From Bradyrhizobium guangdongense (GTDB lineage: Bacteria; Pseudomonadota; Alphaproteobacteria; Rhizobiales; Xanthobacteraceae), in NCBI RefSeq assembly GCF_006483445.1, contig NZ_PPPT01000035.1, positions 1 to 40,064 on the forward strand: DNA of 40,064 nucleotides, written 5' to 3'. The number at the start of each line of letters is the position of its first letter. Positions within the stretch are counted from its first letter, which is position 1. Under the pieces are notes generated by a model, which saw only the letters and a list, made by a program, of their open reading frames with translations, made no database searches and was not told the origin of the DNA. Position numbers and translations under genes: made by a program. Of the stretch, positions 26,217-34,378 are shown one piece after another.

Positions 26217-26588
26217 TCAATGCGCCAAATGGTTCGCAGAGCCCTGCACGATCTTCCCCGCCGCATTCACGCGCAGATACTCGCAAATCTTCTTGCCCCG
26301 CTCGTTCTGATAAAACACGACGACACTGTCCGGACTGACGAACACGTCGATCAGCGTAAAATGCAGGTTAGGCAGCAGCGCCAACGCCTTGCCCCAATAG
26401 CCGCGCAACGCATCTTTCCCGCGCAGCGTTCCGCTTTCCGCGAGCCCCAGCGCCTGGACCCGGTCGGAGGTCATCTCGGCCGCGTCGTCATACAGCGCCA
26501 GCACGCGCTCGAGGTCGCGCGAATTCCAGGTGTCGATCCAGGTCCGGCCGAGCGCATCGAGGTCGGACGGCTGGTGATGGTTTGGCAT
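26217..26588 (-). CDS. NTF2-like / SnoaL-like protein
   Basis: A 123-residue cone-shaped NTF2-fold protein. LGRTWIDTWNSRDLERVLALYDDAAEMTSDRV forms the long N-terminal helices and first strand. GKDALRGYWGKALALLPNLHFTLIDVF and SVVVFYQNERGKKICEYLRVN form the sheet. This fold hosts small enzymes and binding proteins, and the function is not predictable. The ATG at 26588 has GGGAGGA upstream. A TTGACC-N17-GATAAG pair on the minus strand lies about 25-65 bp before the start and may be the promoter; GTCA-N7-TGAC at 26634-26648 could be an operator shared with divergent guaA. Confidence 0.8.
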   Translation of the reverse strand: MPNHHQPSDLDALGRTWIDTWNSRDLERVLALYDDAAEMTSDRVQALGLAESGTLRGKDALRGYWGKALALLPNLHFTLIDVFVSPDSVVVFYQNERGKKICEYLRVNAAGKIVQGSANHLAH

Positions 26589-26737
26589 GGCATCCTCCCG
26601 TGTCTGGCCCTTATCGAGAGCGGGCCAAATTAGGTCAATGATACTGACATAATAGCCGCCTGTCCATGCCCAAAGAAGAATGTGGGCGCGCGCCGGCCGC
26701 GGTTGCGAGCCGGCCGGTCGTCGCGTATCTGCTTGCC

Positions 26738-28336
26738 ATGACAGCAGCACAGCAAGCCCGCGAGTCGTCGTCGCCCTCCGTGGCCTCGGCGCACGACAAG
26801 ATTCTCATCGTCGACTTCGGCAGCCAGGTGACGCAGCTCATCGCGCGTCGCGTGCGCGAGGACGGCGTCTATTGCGAGATCGTCCCGTTCAACAAGGCCG
26901 AAGAGGCCTTCAGGGAGATGAAGCCGAAAGCGGTGATCCTCTCCGGTGGACCTGAGTCCGTGCACGAAGAGGGCTCGCCGCGCGCCCCACAACTGATCTT
27001 CGATTCCCGCGTGCCCGTGATGGGCATCTGCTACGGCCAGATGACGATGGCAGCGCAACTCGGCGGCACCGTCGAGGGCGGGCATCACCGCGAATTCGGC
27101 CGCGCCGATGTCGAGGTGAAGGCCCCGAGCAAGCTGTTCGAGGACGTCTGGTCGTCAGGCAGCAAGAACCAGGTCTGGATGAGCCACGGCGATCGCATCA
27201 CGAAGATGCCGCCCGGCTTCACGGTGGCCGGCACCTCGCCGAACGCGCCGTTCGCGATCATCCAGGACGAGACGCGCAAATATTACGGCCTCATGTTCCA
27301 CCCCGAAGTGGTGCACACGCCCGACGGCGCAAAACTCATCCGCAACTTCGTGCGCAAGATCGCGGGCCTCTCCGGCGACTGGACCATGCGCGCCTTCCGC
27401 GAGGAAGCGATCGCAAAGATTCGCAACCAGGTCGGCAAGGGCAGGGTGATCTGCGGCCTCTCCGGCGGCGTCGATTCAGCCGTGGCCGCCGTGCTGATCC
27501 ACGAAGCGATCGGCGACCAGCTCACCTGCGTGTTCGTCGATCACGGCCTCTTGCGCCTCGATGAAGCGAAGACCGTCGTCGATCTCTTCCGCGGCCACTA
27601 CAACATCCCGCTCGTGCATGTGGACGCGTCCAAGCAATTCCTCGGCGAGCTCGAAGGCGTCACCGACCCCGAGGTGAAGCGCAAGACCATCGGCCGTCTC
27701 TTCATCGACGTGTTCGATGCGGAGGCGAAGAAGATCGGCGGCGCCGATTTCCTCGCGCAAGGCACGCTCTACCCCGACGTGATCGAGAGCGTCTCCTTCA
27801 CCGGCGGCCCCTCGGTGACGATCAAGTCGCACCACAATGTCGGCGGACTCCCTGCGCGCATGAACATGAAGCTCGTCGAGCCCCTGCGCGAGCTGTTCAA
27901 GGACGAGGTCCGCGCGTTGGGGCGCGAGCTCGGCCTGCCCGAAATCTTCGTCGGCCGCCACCCGTTCCCGGGCCCCGGCCTCGCCATCCGCTGCCCCGGC
28001 GACATCACCCGCGACAAGCTGGAGATCCTGCGCAAGGCCGACGCCGTCTACATCGACCAGATCCGCAAGCACGGCCTCTACGACGAGATCTGGCAGGCCT
28101 TCGCCGTGCTGCTCCCCGTCAAGACCGTCGGCGTCATGGGCGACGGCCGCACTTACGATTACGTCGTGGGCTTGCGCGCCGTCACCTCCACCGACGGCAT
28201 GACCGCCGACTTCTACCAGTTCGATATGAAGTTTTTGGGCGAGACCGCCACGCGCATCATCAACGAGGTGAAGGGCGTGAACCGGGTGGTGTACGACGTG
28301 ACCAGCAAGCCGCCCGGGACGATTGAGTGGGAGTAG
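26738..28336 (+). CDS. guaA: GMP synthase (glutamine-hydrolysing)
   Basis: A 532-residue enzyme that aminates XMP to GMP using glutamine. The class I amidotransferase domain (residues about 25-220) has [22 protein letters not shown] (nucleophile Cys) and [12 protein letters not shown] (His-x-Glu). The ATP pyrophosphatase domain has [10 protein letters not shown] (PP-loop), and the C-terminal dimerisation domain ends PPGTIEWE. The ATG at 26738 is chosen because TAAQQARES precedes [12 protein letters not shown] as in relatives; an in-frame ATG at 26666 is less likely. The 3' end of guaA is a known insertion site for genomic islands, and a low-GC gene cluster begins 154 bp downstream. Confidence 0.97.
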   Translation: MTAAQQARESSSPSVASAHDKILIVDFGSQVTQLIARRVREDGVYCEIVPFNKAEEAFREMKPKAVILSGGPESVHEEGSPRAPQLIFDSRVPVMGICYGQMTMAAQLGGTVEGGHHREFGRADVEVKAPSKLFEDVWSSGSKNQVWMSHGDRITKMPPGFTVAGTSPNAPFAIIQDETRKYYGLMFHPEVVHTPDGAKLIRNFVRKIAGLSGDWTMRAFREEAIAKIRNQVGKGRVICGLSGGVDSAVAAVLIHEAIGDQLTCVFVDHGLLRLDEAKTVVDLFRGHYNIPLVHVDASKQFLGELEGVTDPEVKRKTIGRLFIDVFDAEAKKIGGADFLAQGTLYPDVIESVSFTGGPSVTIKSHHNVGGLPARMNMKLVEPLRELFKDEVRALGRELGLPEIFVGRHPFPGPGLAIRCPGDITRDKLEILRKADAVYIDQIRKHGLYDEIWQAFAVLLPVKTVGVMGDGRTYDYVVGLRAVTSTDGMTADFYQFDMKFLGETATRIINEVKGVNRVVYDVTSKPPGTIEWE

Positions 28337-28490
28337 GGGGAGTGAATGTTAGCGCACGTAACTCATTCGTGTGTGGCATCAGATAGACGACATGCCGCAG
28401 CCCAACATCGCGGTGCTGCGATCTAGGGTCAGTGTGACGGATCCAGAAGGTAACGGAGATTGAAGGCAGCGCTTGGGGCAGCGATCGGGC
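28337..28490. other. Junction between guaA and the accessory cluster
   Basis: 154 bp without a gene. It is the left border of the lower-GC cluster and presumably holds the cluster's promoter, but I see no convincing -35/-10 pair. A second copy of the guaA 3' end, expected if an integrase had used it, was not found to the right of the cluster. Confidence 0.4.
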
Positions 28491-29474
28491 ATGACAAGAC
28501 GTCAAGCGGTTATCGAGCTGGCGCTACGCGCAGAGAAGTGGACAGTCAAACTGTTCCAAGCGCTTGGTTATTCGGTCACCCACTCCCCCATTGTAGAGGG
28601 ATTTCAGATCGATTTGGTCGTGCGCAAGGATGATCTCTCCCATCCGGTTGAGGTCAAACTGCGGCCAGCCACGTTGTTTGGAATGCACGAGCTCGCGCGA
28701 GAAGCTCTCCGGCTACGTACTATCACGACCAATAGCAAACTGACTTCTCCAATTCTTGTGCTTTTTGGAATGGTTAGCCGGCAGGCGCGCAGTTGGTCTC
28801 AGAACGAATACGGCTTTCGGCTTTGGGACATCGACGTTCTGCGTGAAAAAGCCCAACCGTTTCCTAACCTGTTGCGGGAACTTAATGAAATCGTAGCGGG
28901 TAGTCCAGCACTCCCAATTTTGACTGCCGCCACCAAAGGCGAAGCGGAGCGCCTAATCGAGCAGCTTGAAGATCATCTTCGACAAAACACGCTTTCTCCA
29001 AGTGACTACGAGAAGCTTTGCCAGGAGGTCTTCGTCTACCTGTTCGATCCAGACCTTTATGGCTTTCAACGGCAATCGCAAACCACTGACGGTGCAAATC
29101 GTTACGACTTCATTTGCAGGATCAAGCCGGGAAATTCATTCTGGGACGCAGTGCGGAATGACTTTCGAACGCGCGCAATTCTCTTTGAGTGCAAGAACTA
29201 CGAACAGGGGATAGGCCCGGATCAGGTCTACTCCACTGAGCGATATCTCTTTACCGGCGGACTTCGAACTGTTTGTTTCTTGATATCACGAATGCCGCCA
29301 ACGGATGGCGCACTGCGTGCTGCCCAGGGTGCGATGCGCGAGGCCGGAAAGCTTATTTTATTGTTATCGAATAGCGATCTGATCGCAATGATCAAACTGA
29401 AGGGCGAGCCGGGTGGTCCCGAGAACTACCTCGATGAAAGGATCTGGAAGTTCGTTATTAGCCTACCGCGCTGA
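28491..29474 (+). CDS. Protein with two PD-(D/E)XK nuclease motifs, defence-associated
   Basis: A 327-residue protein with two restriction-endonuclease-like segments. In the first (residues 1-120), FQIDLVVRKDDLSHPVEVKL gives Asp41 and Glu54-x-Lys56. In the second (about 165-327), DGANRYDFICRI and AILFECKNYEQ give Asp206 and Glu233-x-Lys235. Gln245 in PDQVYSTERYL and the LFDPDLYGFQRQSQTTDGANRYD lead-in resemble nuclease domains that I know from accessory loci. It is the first of three co-directional genes, 61 bp before an OLD-family ATPase and followed by a UvrD-like helicase. The ATG at 28491 is preferred to the TTG at 28473. It is probably the effector or an accessory nuclease of an anti-phage system; the exact role is inferred. 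Confidence 0.7.
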   Translation: MTRRQAVIELALRAEKWTVKLFQALGYSVTHSPIVEGFQIDLVVRKDDLSHPVEVKLRPATLFGMHELAREALRLRTITTNSKLTSPILVLFGMVSRQARSWSQNEYGFRLWDIDVLREKAQPFPNLLRELNEIVAGSPALPILTAATKGEAERLIEQLEDHLRQNTLSPSDYEKLCQEVFVYLFDPDLYGFQRQSQTTDGANRYDFICRIKPGNSFWDAVRNDFRTRAILFECKNYEQGIGPDQVYSTERYLFTGGLRTVCFLISRMPPTDGALRAAQGAMREAGKLILLLSNSDLIAMIKLKGEPGGPENYLDERIWKFVISLPR

Positions 29475-29535
29475 AAGGCTCCTTCAATTGACTCGAATCC
29501 ATAAGCTGCAGGTGCAATTTGAATACTGACAGGAG

Positions 29536-31248
29536 ATGCCGCTGGCCCGCATCCGTCACATCGAGATTCGAAACTTCCGCTGTATTCAATCTCTGAACTG
29601 GTTCCCGTCGCCAGGCATCAATTGCCTTGTTGGTCCTGGCGACTCCGGCAAGTCGTCTATATTGGACGCTATTGATTTGTGTCTCGGCGCGCGACGCAAC
29701 GTTTTACTTACGGATGCTGACTTCTACAGTCTGAATGTCGAGCAGCCGATCTCGATCACGATTACAATTGGTGAACTTGACGACGCCTTGAAGAGCCTCG
29801 AAGCCTATGGGGCCTACTTGCGCAGCTTCAATGCGATTTCGGGCAACATCGACGATGAGCCAGAGGCGGGTGGTGAAACCGTCCTAACGGTGAATTTAAG
29901 CGTCGGAAGCGACCTTGAGCCCATTTGGACCCTGGTGTCGACGCGGGCGGAAGAGCAGGGCCAGTCGCGGTTCCTGACGTGGGGTGATCGCGCCCGCCTC
30001 TCGCCGAACCGAATTGGCGCCCTCGCGGATCACAATCTCGCTTGGCGACGCGGATCGGTGCTCAATCGTCTCTCCGAGGAACGCGCGGATACCTCGGCGG
30101 CACTAGCCAAGGCCGCCAGAGATGCGCGAGCCGCTTTCGGCAATGCTGCTGATGCGCAGCTAGGAGAAACGTTGAGAATTGTCGAGCAGACAGCGGCTGA
30201 GCTTGGGATACCGGTGGGGAGGGACCTCAAAGCTATGCTCGATGCACATTCGGTATCGTTCAGCGGCGGCACAATTGCGCTGCATGGGGCGAACGGGGTT
30301 CCGTTGAGAGCATTGGGTGTGGGGTCAACGCGTCTCTTACTCGCTGGGTTACAACGAAAAGCAGCAAAGGAAGCGACGGTCATTTTGATCGACGAGCTTG
30401 AGTATGGGCTGGAGCCTCATCGAATCGTCCGTCTCCTCGGCTCTCTCGGAGAGAAAGAGACGCAGCCGCCTCTTCAAGCCTTTATCACCACACATTCACC
30501 GATTGCTCTGCGAGAATTGAGTGGAGATCAATTGGCCGTGGTGCGTAGTATCGAAGGTGTTCATTCGGTGTCGCCTATCGGTACTACAAATGACGTGCAA
30601 GGTACAATCCGATTGCATCCCGAAGCATTCCTCGCACCATCTGTACTCGTATGTGAAGGCGCTAGCGAGGTCGGATTTATCAGGGGGCTCGACCTGAATG
30701 CGGTTTCAATTGGTCACCGGTCCATCAATGCGGCTGGTGTGAGCCTTGTCGACGCTAGGGGGATCTCCAGCCTCTACCTTAGGGCCATGCCATTCGTCGG
30801 GCTAAAGTATCGTGTGGGTGTACTGAGAGACGATGATGTCCAGCCATCTGCTGCTGATGAGGCGGCCTTTAGCGCGGCCGGAGGGCCGGTGTTCAAATGG
30901 CGTCCAGGAAGATCCCTGGAAGACGAGATTTTCTTCAGCCTGAGCGACGCTGGCATATCCGGCCTCCTAGCAAAAGCTGTGCTGTTTCACGGCGAGGCTC
31001 GGATCGACGCCCAAATTCGCACGGCAAGTGCAAATACTCTCGATCTGATCGCTTGTCGTGGGCCAGTGACCGGCGCAACGCGCGGGGCGATGGCAAGAGC
31101 CGCACAAGGTGAGGCGAACCCTTGGTTTAAGACGGTAAGCCGGATGGAAGAGGTTGGTCGAGATATTGTCGGACCCGACTTGCGAAACGCCGAGCCGGGG
31201 TTTCTAGCGATCCTCACCACAGCTTGGCAATGGATGTACGGTGGTTGA
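29536..31248 (+). CDS. OLD-family ATPase with TOPRIM nuclease domain (GajA-like)
   Basis: A 570-residue protein, close to the length of Gabija GajA. The N-terminal ABC-type ATPase has IRHIEIRNFRCIQSLNW, Walker A GPGDSGKSS (33-41), a signature-like GVGSTRLLLAG (261-271), Walker B VILIDELE (282-289; Asp286, Glu287) and a switch His320 in FITTHSPIAL. The C-terminal TOPRIM domain has VLVCEGASEVGF (Glu374), VGVLRDDDVQ (Asp432-434), LEDEIFF (462-464) and NPWFK (Lys532), which match the catalytic residues of OLD nucleases. GajA is a nucleotide-sensing DNA nicking enzyme. The stop overlaps the helicase start by 8 bp. The GC content is lower than in neighbouring core genes. Confidence 0.82.
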   Translation: MPLARIRHIEIRNFRCIQSLNWFPSPGINCLVGPGDSGKSSILDAIDLCLGARRNVLLTDADFYSLNVEQPISITITIGELDDALKSLEAYGAYLRSFNAISGNIDDEPEAGGETVLTVNLSVGSDLEPIWTLVSTRAEEQGQSRFLTWGDRARLSPNRIGALADHNLAWRRGSVLNRLSEERADTSAALAKAARDARAAFGNAADAQLGETLRIVEQTAAELGIPVGRDLKAMLDAHSVSFSGGTIALHGANGVPLRALGVGSTRLLLAGLQRKAAKEATVILIDELEYGLEPHRIVRLLGSLGEKETQPPLQAFITTHSPIALRELSGDQLAVVRSIEGVHSVSPIGTTNDVQGTIRLHPEAFLAPSVLVCEGASEVGFIRGLDLNAVSIGHRSINAAGVSLVDARGISSLYLRAMPFVGLKYRVGVLRDDDVQPSAADEAAFSAAGGPVFKWRPGRSLEDEIFFSLSDAGISGLLAKAVLFHGEARIDAQIRTASANTLDLIACRGPVTGATRGAMARAAQGEANPWFKTVSRMEEVGRDIVGPDLRNAEPGFLAILTTAWQWMYGG

Positions 31249-32659
31249 GATCGATCTTCTGGCGATCAACCGAGGAACTGTAACTGCCCCCGCCGGGTGC
31301 GGAAAGACGCACCTAATCGCTGATGCTTTGTCGCGGCACGATCATCTCAAACCAGTCTTGGTGCTGACACATACGAACGCCGGTGTCGCGGCGCTTCGAG
31401 GAAGGTTAGAGAAGGCACGGGTTTCATCGCGCGGATATCGTCTATCCACGATTGATGGCTGGGCCATGCGCCTTGTCAGAACATTTCCTAGGCGAGCGCA
31501 GATTGACCCGGATGTGCTGCAGCTCAGGAACCGCGGTCGCGACTATCCTGCAATTCGCGATGCTGCGTGGCGGCTACTCGGCGGCGGCCACATCCACGAC
31601 GTGCTGGCGGCAACCTATGACCGCCTAATTGTGGACGAATACCAGGACTGCTCTGTGCGGCAACACGCGATCATATTTCACGCCGCGAACGCTCTTCGTA
31701 CCTGCGTCCTTGGCGATCCGATGCAAGCGATCTTCGGATTCGGCGATCCACTGGCTGACTGGGAGCAGCAAGTCTGCGCGCAGTTTCCATTGGTGGGACA
31801 ACTCCAAACCCCTCATCGTTGGATCCAAGCCGGAGAAGAGGCGTTTGGTCGATGGTTGCTGCAAGCTCGGGAAGCGTTGGCGCACGGAGCGGGCCTCGAT
31901 CTTTCAACCGCGCCAGCGAACGTTCGCTGGGTTCGGCTTCAAGGCAATCAGGATGATCACCGGCTTCGATTGGAGGCTGGCCGGATCGTCGCGCCCGGTG
32001 ACGATGCCAAAGTTCTTGTCATTGCAGATTCCATGCGTCCGCAGACGCAAAGAGACTTCGCGAAGCAAATACCGGGCGCCGTGACGGTTGAGAATGTTGA
32101 TCTCACAGATTTGGTCGCCTTCGCTGAGGGATTGGATCTGGCGTCGCCCAATGTCTTACGACATGTAGTCGAGTTTGCGGGTTCAGTAATGACCAACGTT
32201 GGAGGCGGCGACCTCCTGATTCGCGTACACACGCTGCGAAGTGGTCGAGCTCGTCGTGAAGCTTCGAGCGAGGAACTTGCGGCTATTCGCTTCGCGGAAA
32301 AGCCCTGCTATCAGGGAGCGGCGGAACTACTCGAAGAGATCGGCAAACAAGGAGGAGTGCGCGTACATCGGCCGGCCATCCTTAGGGGAGCCTTCAGTGT
32401 GCTTAAGGCATGCCGAGTATCCAGCACACTGGCGCCTTCAGAAGCGGCAGTAGCTGTACGTGAGCAGTCGCGTCTCGTTGGTCGGCCACTCGCCAGGCGA
32501 ACGGTCGGAAGTACTCTACTACTTAAGGGGCTAGAGGCTGAGACGAGTGTAGTCTTGAACCCAGAGCTAATGGATCGCAAGCACCTCTACGTCGCAATCA
32601 CGAGAGGGTCGAAACAGTTGGTTATTTGCTCGCAGCAGCAGGTGCTGGCTCCCAACTAG
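31241..32659 (+). CDS. UvrD/Rep-like SF1 helicase (GajB-like)
   Basis: A 472-residue superfamily 1 helicase, the length of Gabija GajB (about 490) and much shorter than UvrD. Walker A is APAGCGKTH (16-24), motif Ia follows in LVLTHTNAGVAALRGRL, motif II is LIVDEYQDCS (Asp132, Glu133), and motif III is LGDPMQAIFGFGDP (157-170). The C-terminal STLLLKGLEAETSVVL and KHLYVAITRGSKQLVI are motifs V and VI with the arginine finger. The GTG start at 31241 lies within the end of the OLD-family gene (8-bp overlap), so the two proteins are translationally coupled and likely form one complex. In Gabija the helicase produces or senses DNA ends and cooperates with GajA. Confidence 0.85.
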   Translation: MVEIDLLAINRGTVTAPAGCGKTHLIADALSRHDHLKPVLVLTHTNAGVAALRGRLEKARVSSRGYRLSTIDGWAMRLVRTFPRRAQIDPDVLQLRNRGRDYPAIRDAAWRLLGGGHIHDVLAATYDRLIVDEYQDCSVRQHAIIFHAANALRTCVLGDPMQAIFGFGDPLADWEQQVCAQFPLVGQLQTPHRWIQAGEEAFGRWLLQAREALAHGAGLDLSTAPANVRWVRLQGNQDDHRLRLEAGRIVAPGDDAKVLVIADSMRPQTQRDFAKQIPGAVTVENVDLTDLVAFAEGLDLASPNVLRHVVEFAGSVMTNVGGGDLLIRVHTLRSGRARREASSEELAAIRFAEKPCYQGAAELLEEIGKQGGVRVHRPAILRGAFSVLKACRVSSTLAPSEAAVAVREQSRLVGRPLARRTVGSTLLLKGLEAETSVVLNPELMDRKHLYVAITRGSKQLVICSQQQVLAPN

Positions 32660-32795
32660 ATGGTTGTTGTCGCTTGCCGACACGACGTTTTTGCAGTCGT
32701 GCGCGCCTCTCAGGAAGAGCAACCCAGCCCGAACATTAGATGTGTGCAAGGTCCGCTCATGCTACGACGTCCGCATCAGTCCCATCGGAGCCTTG

Positions 32796-32981
32796 ATGTC
32801 CGTCTCGCTCGCACAAACGCCCGCCACCGCCACCTCCACCCACCCCGAAACCCTCGGCTGGATGCGGGGCTTCCCGCCGTGGTCCGATCGCACAACCACC
32901 TTCCAGAACGGCTCGTTCGGGGACACGTGCGTGCACGAGGTTATGGATATGACCACGGGGCTCGAATACACCGAAGTTTAA
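32796..32981 (+). pseudogene. Serine hydrolase remnant (beta-lactamase class C-like)
   Basis: A 61-codon frame starting at ATG 32796. It reads QTPATATSTHPETLGWMRGFPPWSDRTTTFQ, which resembles the N-terminus of 6-aminohexanoate-dimer-hydrolase-like serine hydrolases. It then jumps to HEVMDMTTGLEYTEV, which resembles the segment that follows the catalytic SxxK in that family. The SxxK region between them is missing and the frame stops soon after. I read it as a gene with an internal deletion and a lost 3' part, marking the right edge of the accessory cluster. The rest of the gap to 33071 shows no further gene. Confidence 0.5.
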
Positions 32982-33071
32982 ACCGACAAGAATTCGCATG
33001 TGTGGGTTCTTCGGCGCGCGAACGGCATGGCGCCGATACCGCCTGGTTATGACGGCCCCGATCATCGCGCT

Positions 33072-33464
33072 TTAGGCTGCTATCTCCTGTGCGATCTCCC
33101 ACATATGGCCGGATGGGTCGGAAAACGCGGCGGTCCGACGACCCCAGGGACGATCGATGGGGCCGTTCACCAGCTTGACGCCGCTTTGCCGGAGCCTCGT
33201 GCAGGCTTCATCGACGTCAGTGACGCGAATGGTCATGAGCATGCGAGGCCCGGTGCTTGAAGCAGCCGGCACCACCGGCTCCACGAGCTGCGGCGCCTCT
33301 GTCTCCTGCAGCAAATTGACCATGACGCCACCGAGCCCGATCACGGTGCAGACGGCGTCGGAATAGATCGGCCTGGCGTCGAACACGGCCTCGTAGAAGG
33401 CCCGCGTGCGCGCGAGGTCGTCGACGAAGAGGGTTACGCACTCCAGATTGTTCAGGCTTGTCAT
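33072..33464 (-). CDS. VOC family protein (glyoxalase-like)
   Basis: A 130-residue vicinal-oxygen-chelate fold protein with two beta-alpha-beta-beta-beta units. LECVTLFVDDLARTRAFYEAVFD starts the first and MLMTIRVTDVDEACTRLRQSGVKLVNGPIDRPWGRRTAAFSDPSGHMWEIAQ forms the second, with the C-terminal Glu of the usual metal site (WEIAQ). The family includes glyoxalases, dioxygenases and resistance proteins, and the substrate is unknown. The ATG at 33464 is chosen because similarity to the fold starts there; the ribosome-binding site is weak. Confidence 0.88.
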   Translation of the reverse strand: MTSLNNLECVTLFVDDLARTRAFYEAVFDARPIYSDAVCTVIGLGGVMVNLLQETEAPQLVEPVVPAASSTGPRMLMTIRVTDVDEACTRLRQSGVKLVNGPIDRPWGRRTAAFSDPSGHMWEIAQEIAA

Positions 33465-33550
33465 TCGAGGGCGCCTCGGTTGACGGGTCAGACTTGTGTC
33501 TTTTGGCAAGAGATAACAACGCATTTGGAAAAATGAAGCATATGAGCTTC

Positions 33551-33690
33551 GTAGGGTGGGTTAGCCTTGTGGCCGCGCAAGGCGCGGTCCACTGGCGTAA
33601 CCCACCTCTTTTGTATCCGCGGAGACAGAAGCGGTGGGTTACGCCGACCGGCCCGCGCTTTCGCGCAGCCGATCGGCTAACCCACCCTAC
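33551..33690. repeat. 140-bp nested palindromic element, family D copy 2
   Basis: Same terminal (GTAGGGTGGGTTAG / CTAACCCACCCTAC) and internal (GCGTAACCCACC / GGTGGGTTACGC) inversions and same length as 26067-26206; the stretches between differ. Its right end overlaps the deformylase-like gene, whose TAG stop (33689-33687) lies inside the terminal repeat. Confidence 0.9.
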
Positions 33691-34187
33691 AAATCCCGCG
33701 ACATCTTCTCGAACTTCTTCACCAGCCGCTCGCGCTTCAGCCGCGACAGGCGCTGGATCCAGAACATTCCGTCGAGCTGGTCGATCTCATGCTGGTGACA
33801 GACGGCGCGCAGGCCGTCGGACTCTTCGCTCAGCATATTGCCGTCGACGTCCTGGTAGCTGATCCGCACGCGGGCGTGGCGCTGCACCTCGTCGTTCACA
33901 CCGGGCATCGAGACGCTGCCTTCCCGGTGCATGATCATCTCGCTAGAGGCCCATTCGATCTCCGGGTTGACGTAGGTCCGCGCGCCGTTCTTCGCGTCGA
34001 GCTCGAGCACGACGACGCGCAGGAAAATGCCAATATGTGGCGCCGTGATGCCGATTCCGGGCGCTGCGCGCATGGTTTCGAGCAGGTCCTGCGCGAGTTC
34101 CTGCAAGCTGGCGTCGAATTTGGTGACGGGCCGGGCAGGGATCGCAAGCCGGCGGTCGGGATAGCGGACGATCGTGCGGATGGTCAT
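33687..34187 (-). CDS. Peptide deformylase-like protein lacking metal ligands
   Basis: A 166-residue protein with the peptide deformylase fold (normally the metalloenzyme that removes the N-formyl group from nascent proteins). It begins IRTIVRYPDRRLAIPARPV and ends IQRLSRLKRERLVKKF, as in true Def. Motif 1 is GIGITAPHIG (44-53). Motif 2 reads EGSVSMPG, so the metal-binding Cys is Ser91. Motif 3 reads HEIDQLDG, so the second His is Gln137; only His133 and Glu134 remain. Deformylase activity is therefore unlikely. The codons were checked directly (AGC and CAG). The start is ATG at 34187, divergent from the SNF2 gene. Its stop lies in a repeat. Confidence 0.88.
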   Translation of the reverse strand: MTIRTIVRYPDRRLAIPARPVTKFDASLQELAQDLLETMRAAPGIGITAPHIGIFLRVVVLELDAKNGARTYVNPEIEWASSEMIMHREGSVSMPGVNDEVQRHARVRISYQDVDGNMLSEESDGLRAVCHQHEIDQLDGMFWIQRLSRLKRERLVKKFEKMSRDL

Positions 34188-34378
34188 GGTGCTCCCTGTA
34201 GTCGCCCTCTGTTCGGAGGTCCAGCAACAGGCCGCGCTCGGCCCGCGACCATGAAGCCTGTCCGGTGCCTTGCCGCGCCGAATCATCCTGTTGGTGAACG
34301 CGATTTCGCGGCTATGAGGGCGCGCAGGAAGCCATTATCTTCCGCGGCAACAGGTCTGGTCACCGTGGAACTGCCGAC

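Noticed and set aside
29480..29535. A GACTCGAATCC string between the first two cluster genes resembling a tRNA T-arm
   Set aside because: No matching acceptor stem, anticodon arm or CCA context surrounds it.
28320..33000. Site-specific attachment repeat of the guaA 3' end (GATTGAGTGGGAGTAG)
   Set aside because: I looked for a second copy to the right of the cluster and found none, and there is no integrase, so no attachment sites are annotated.
32998..33075. Short open frame beginning MCGFFGARTAWRRYRL after the serine hydrolase relic
   Set aside because: It is only about 25 codons long, has no ribosome-binding site and no family resemblance.
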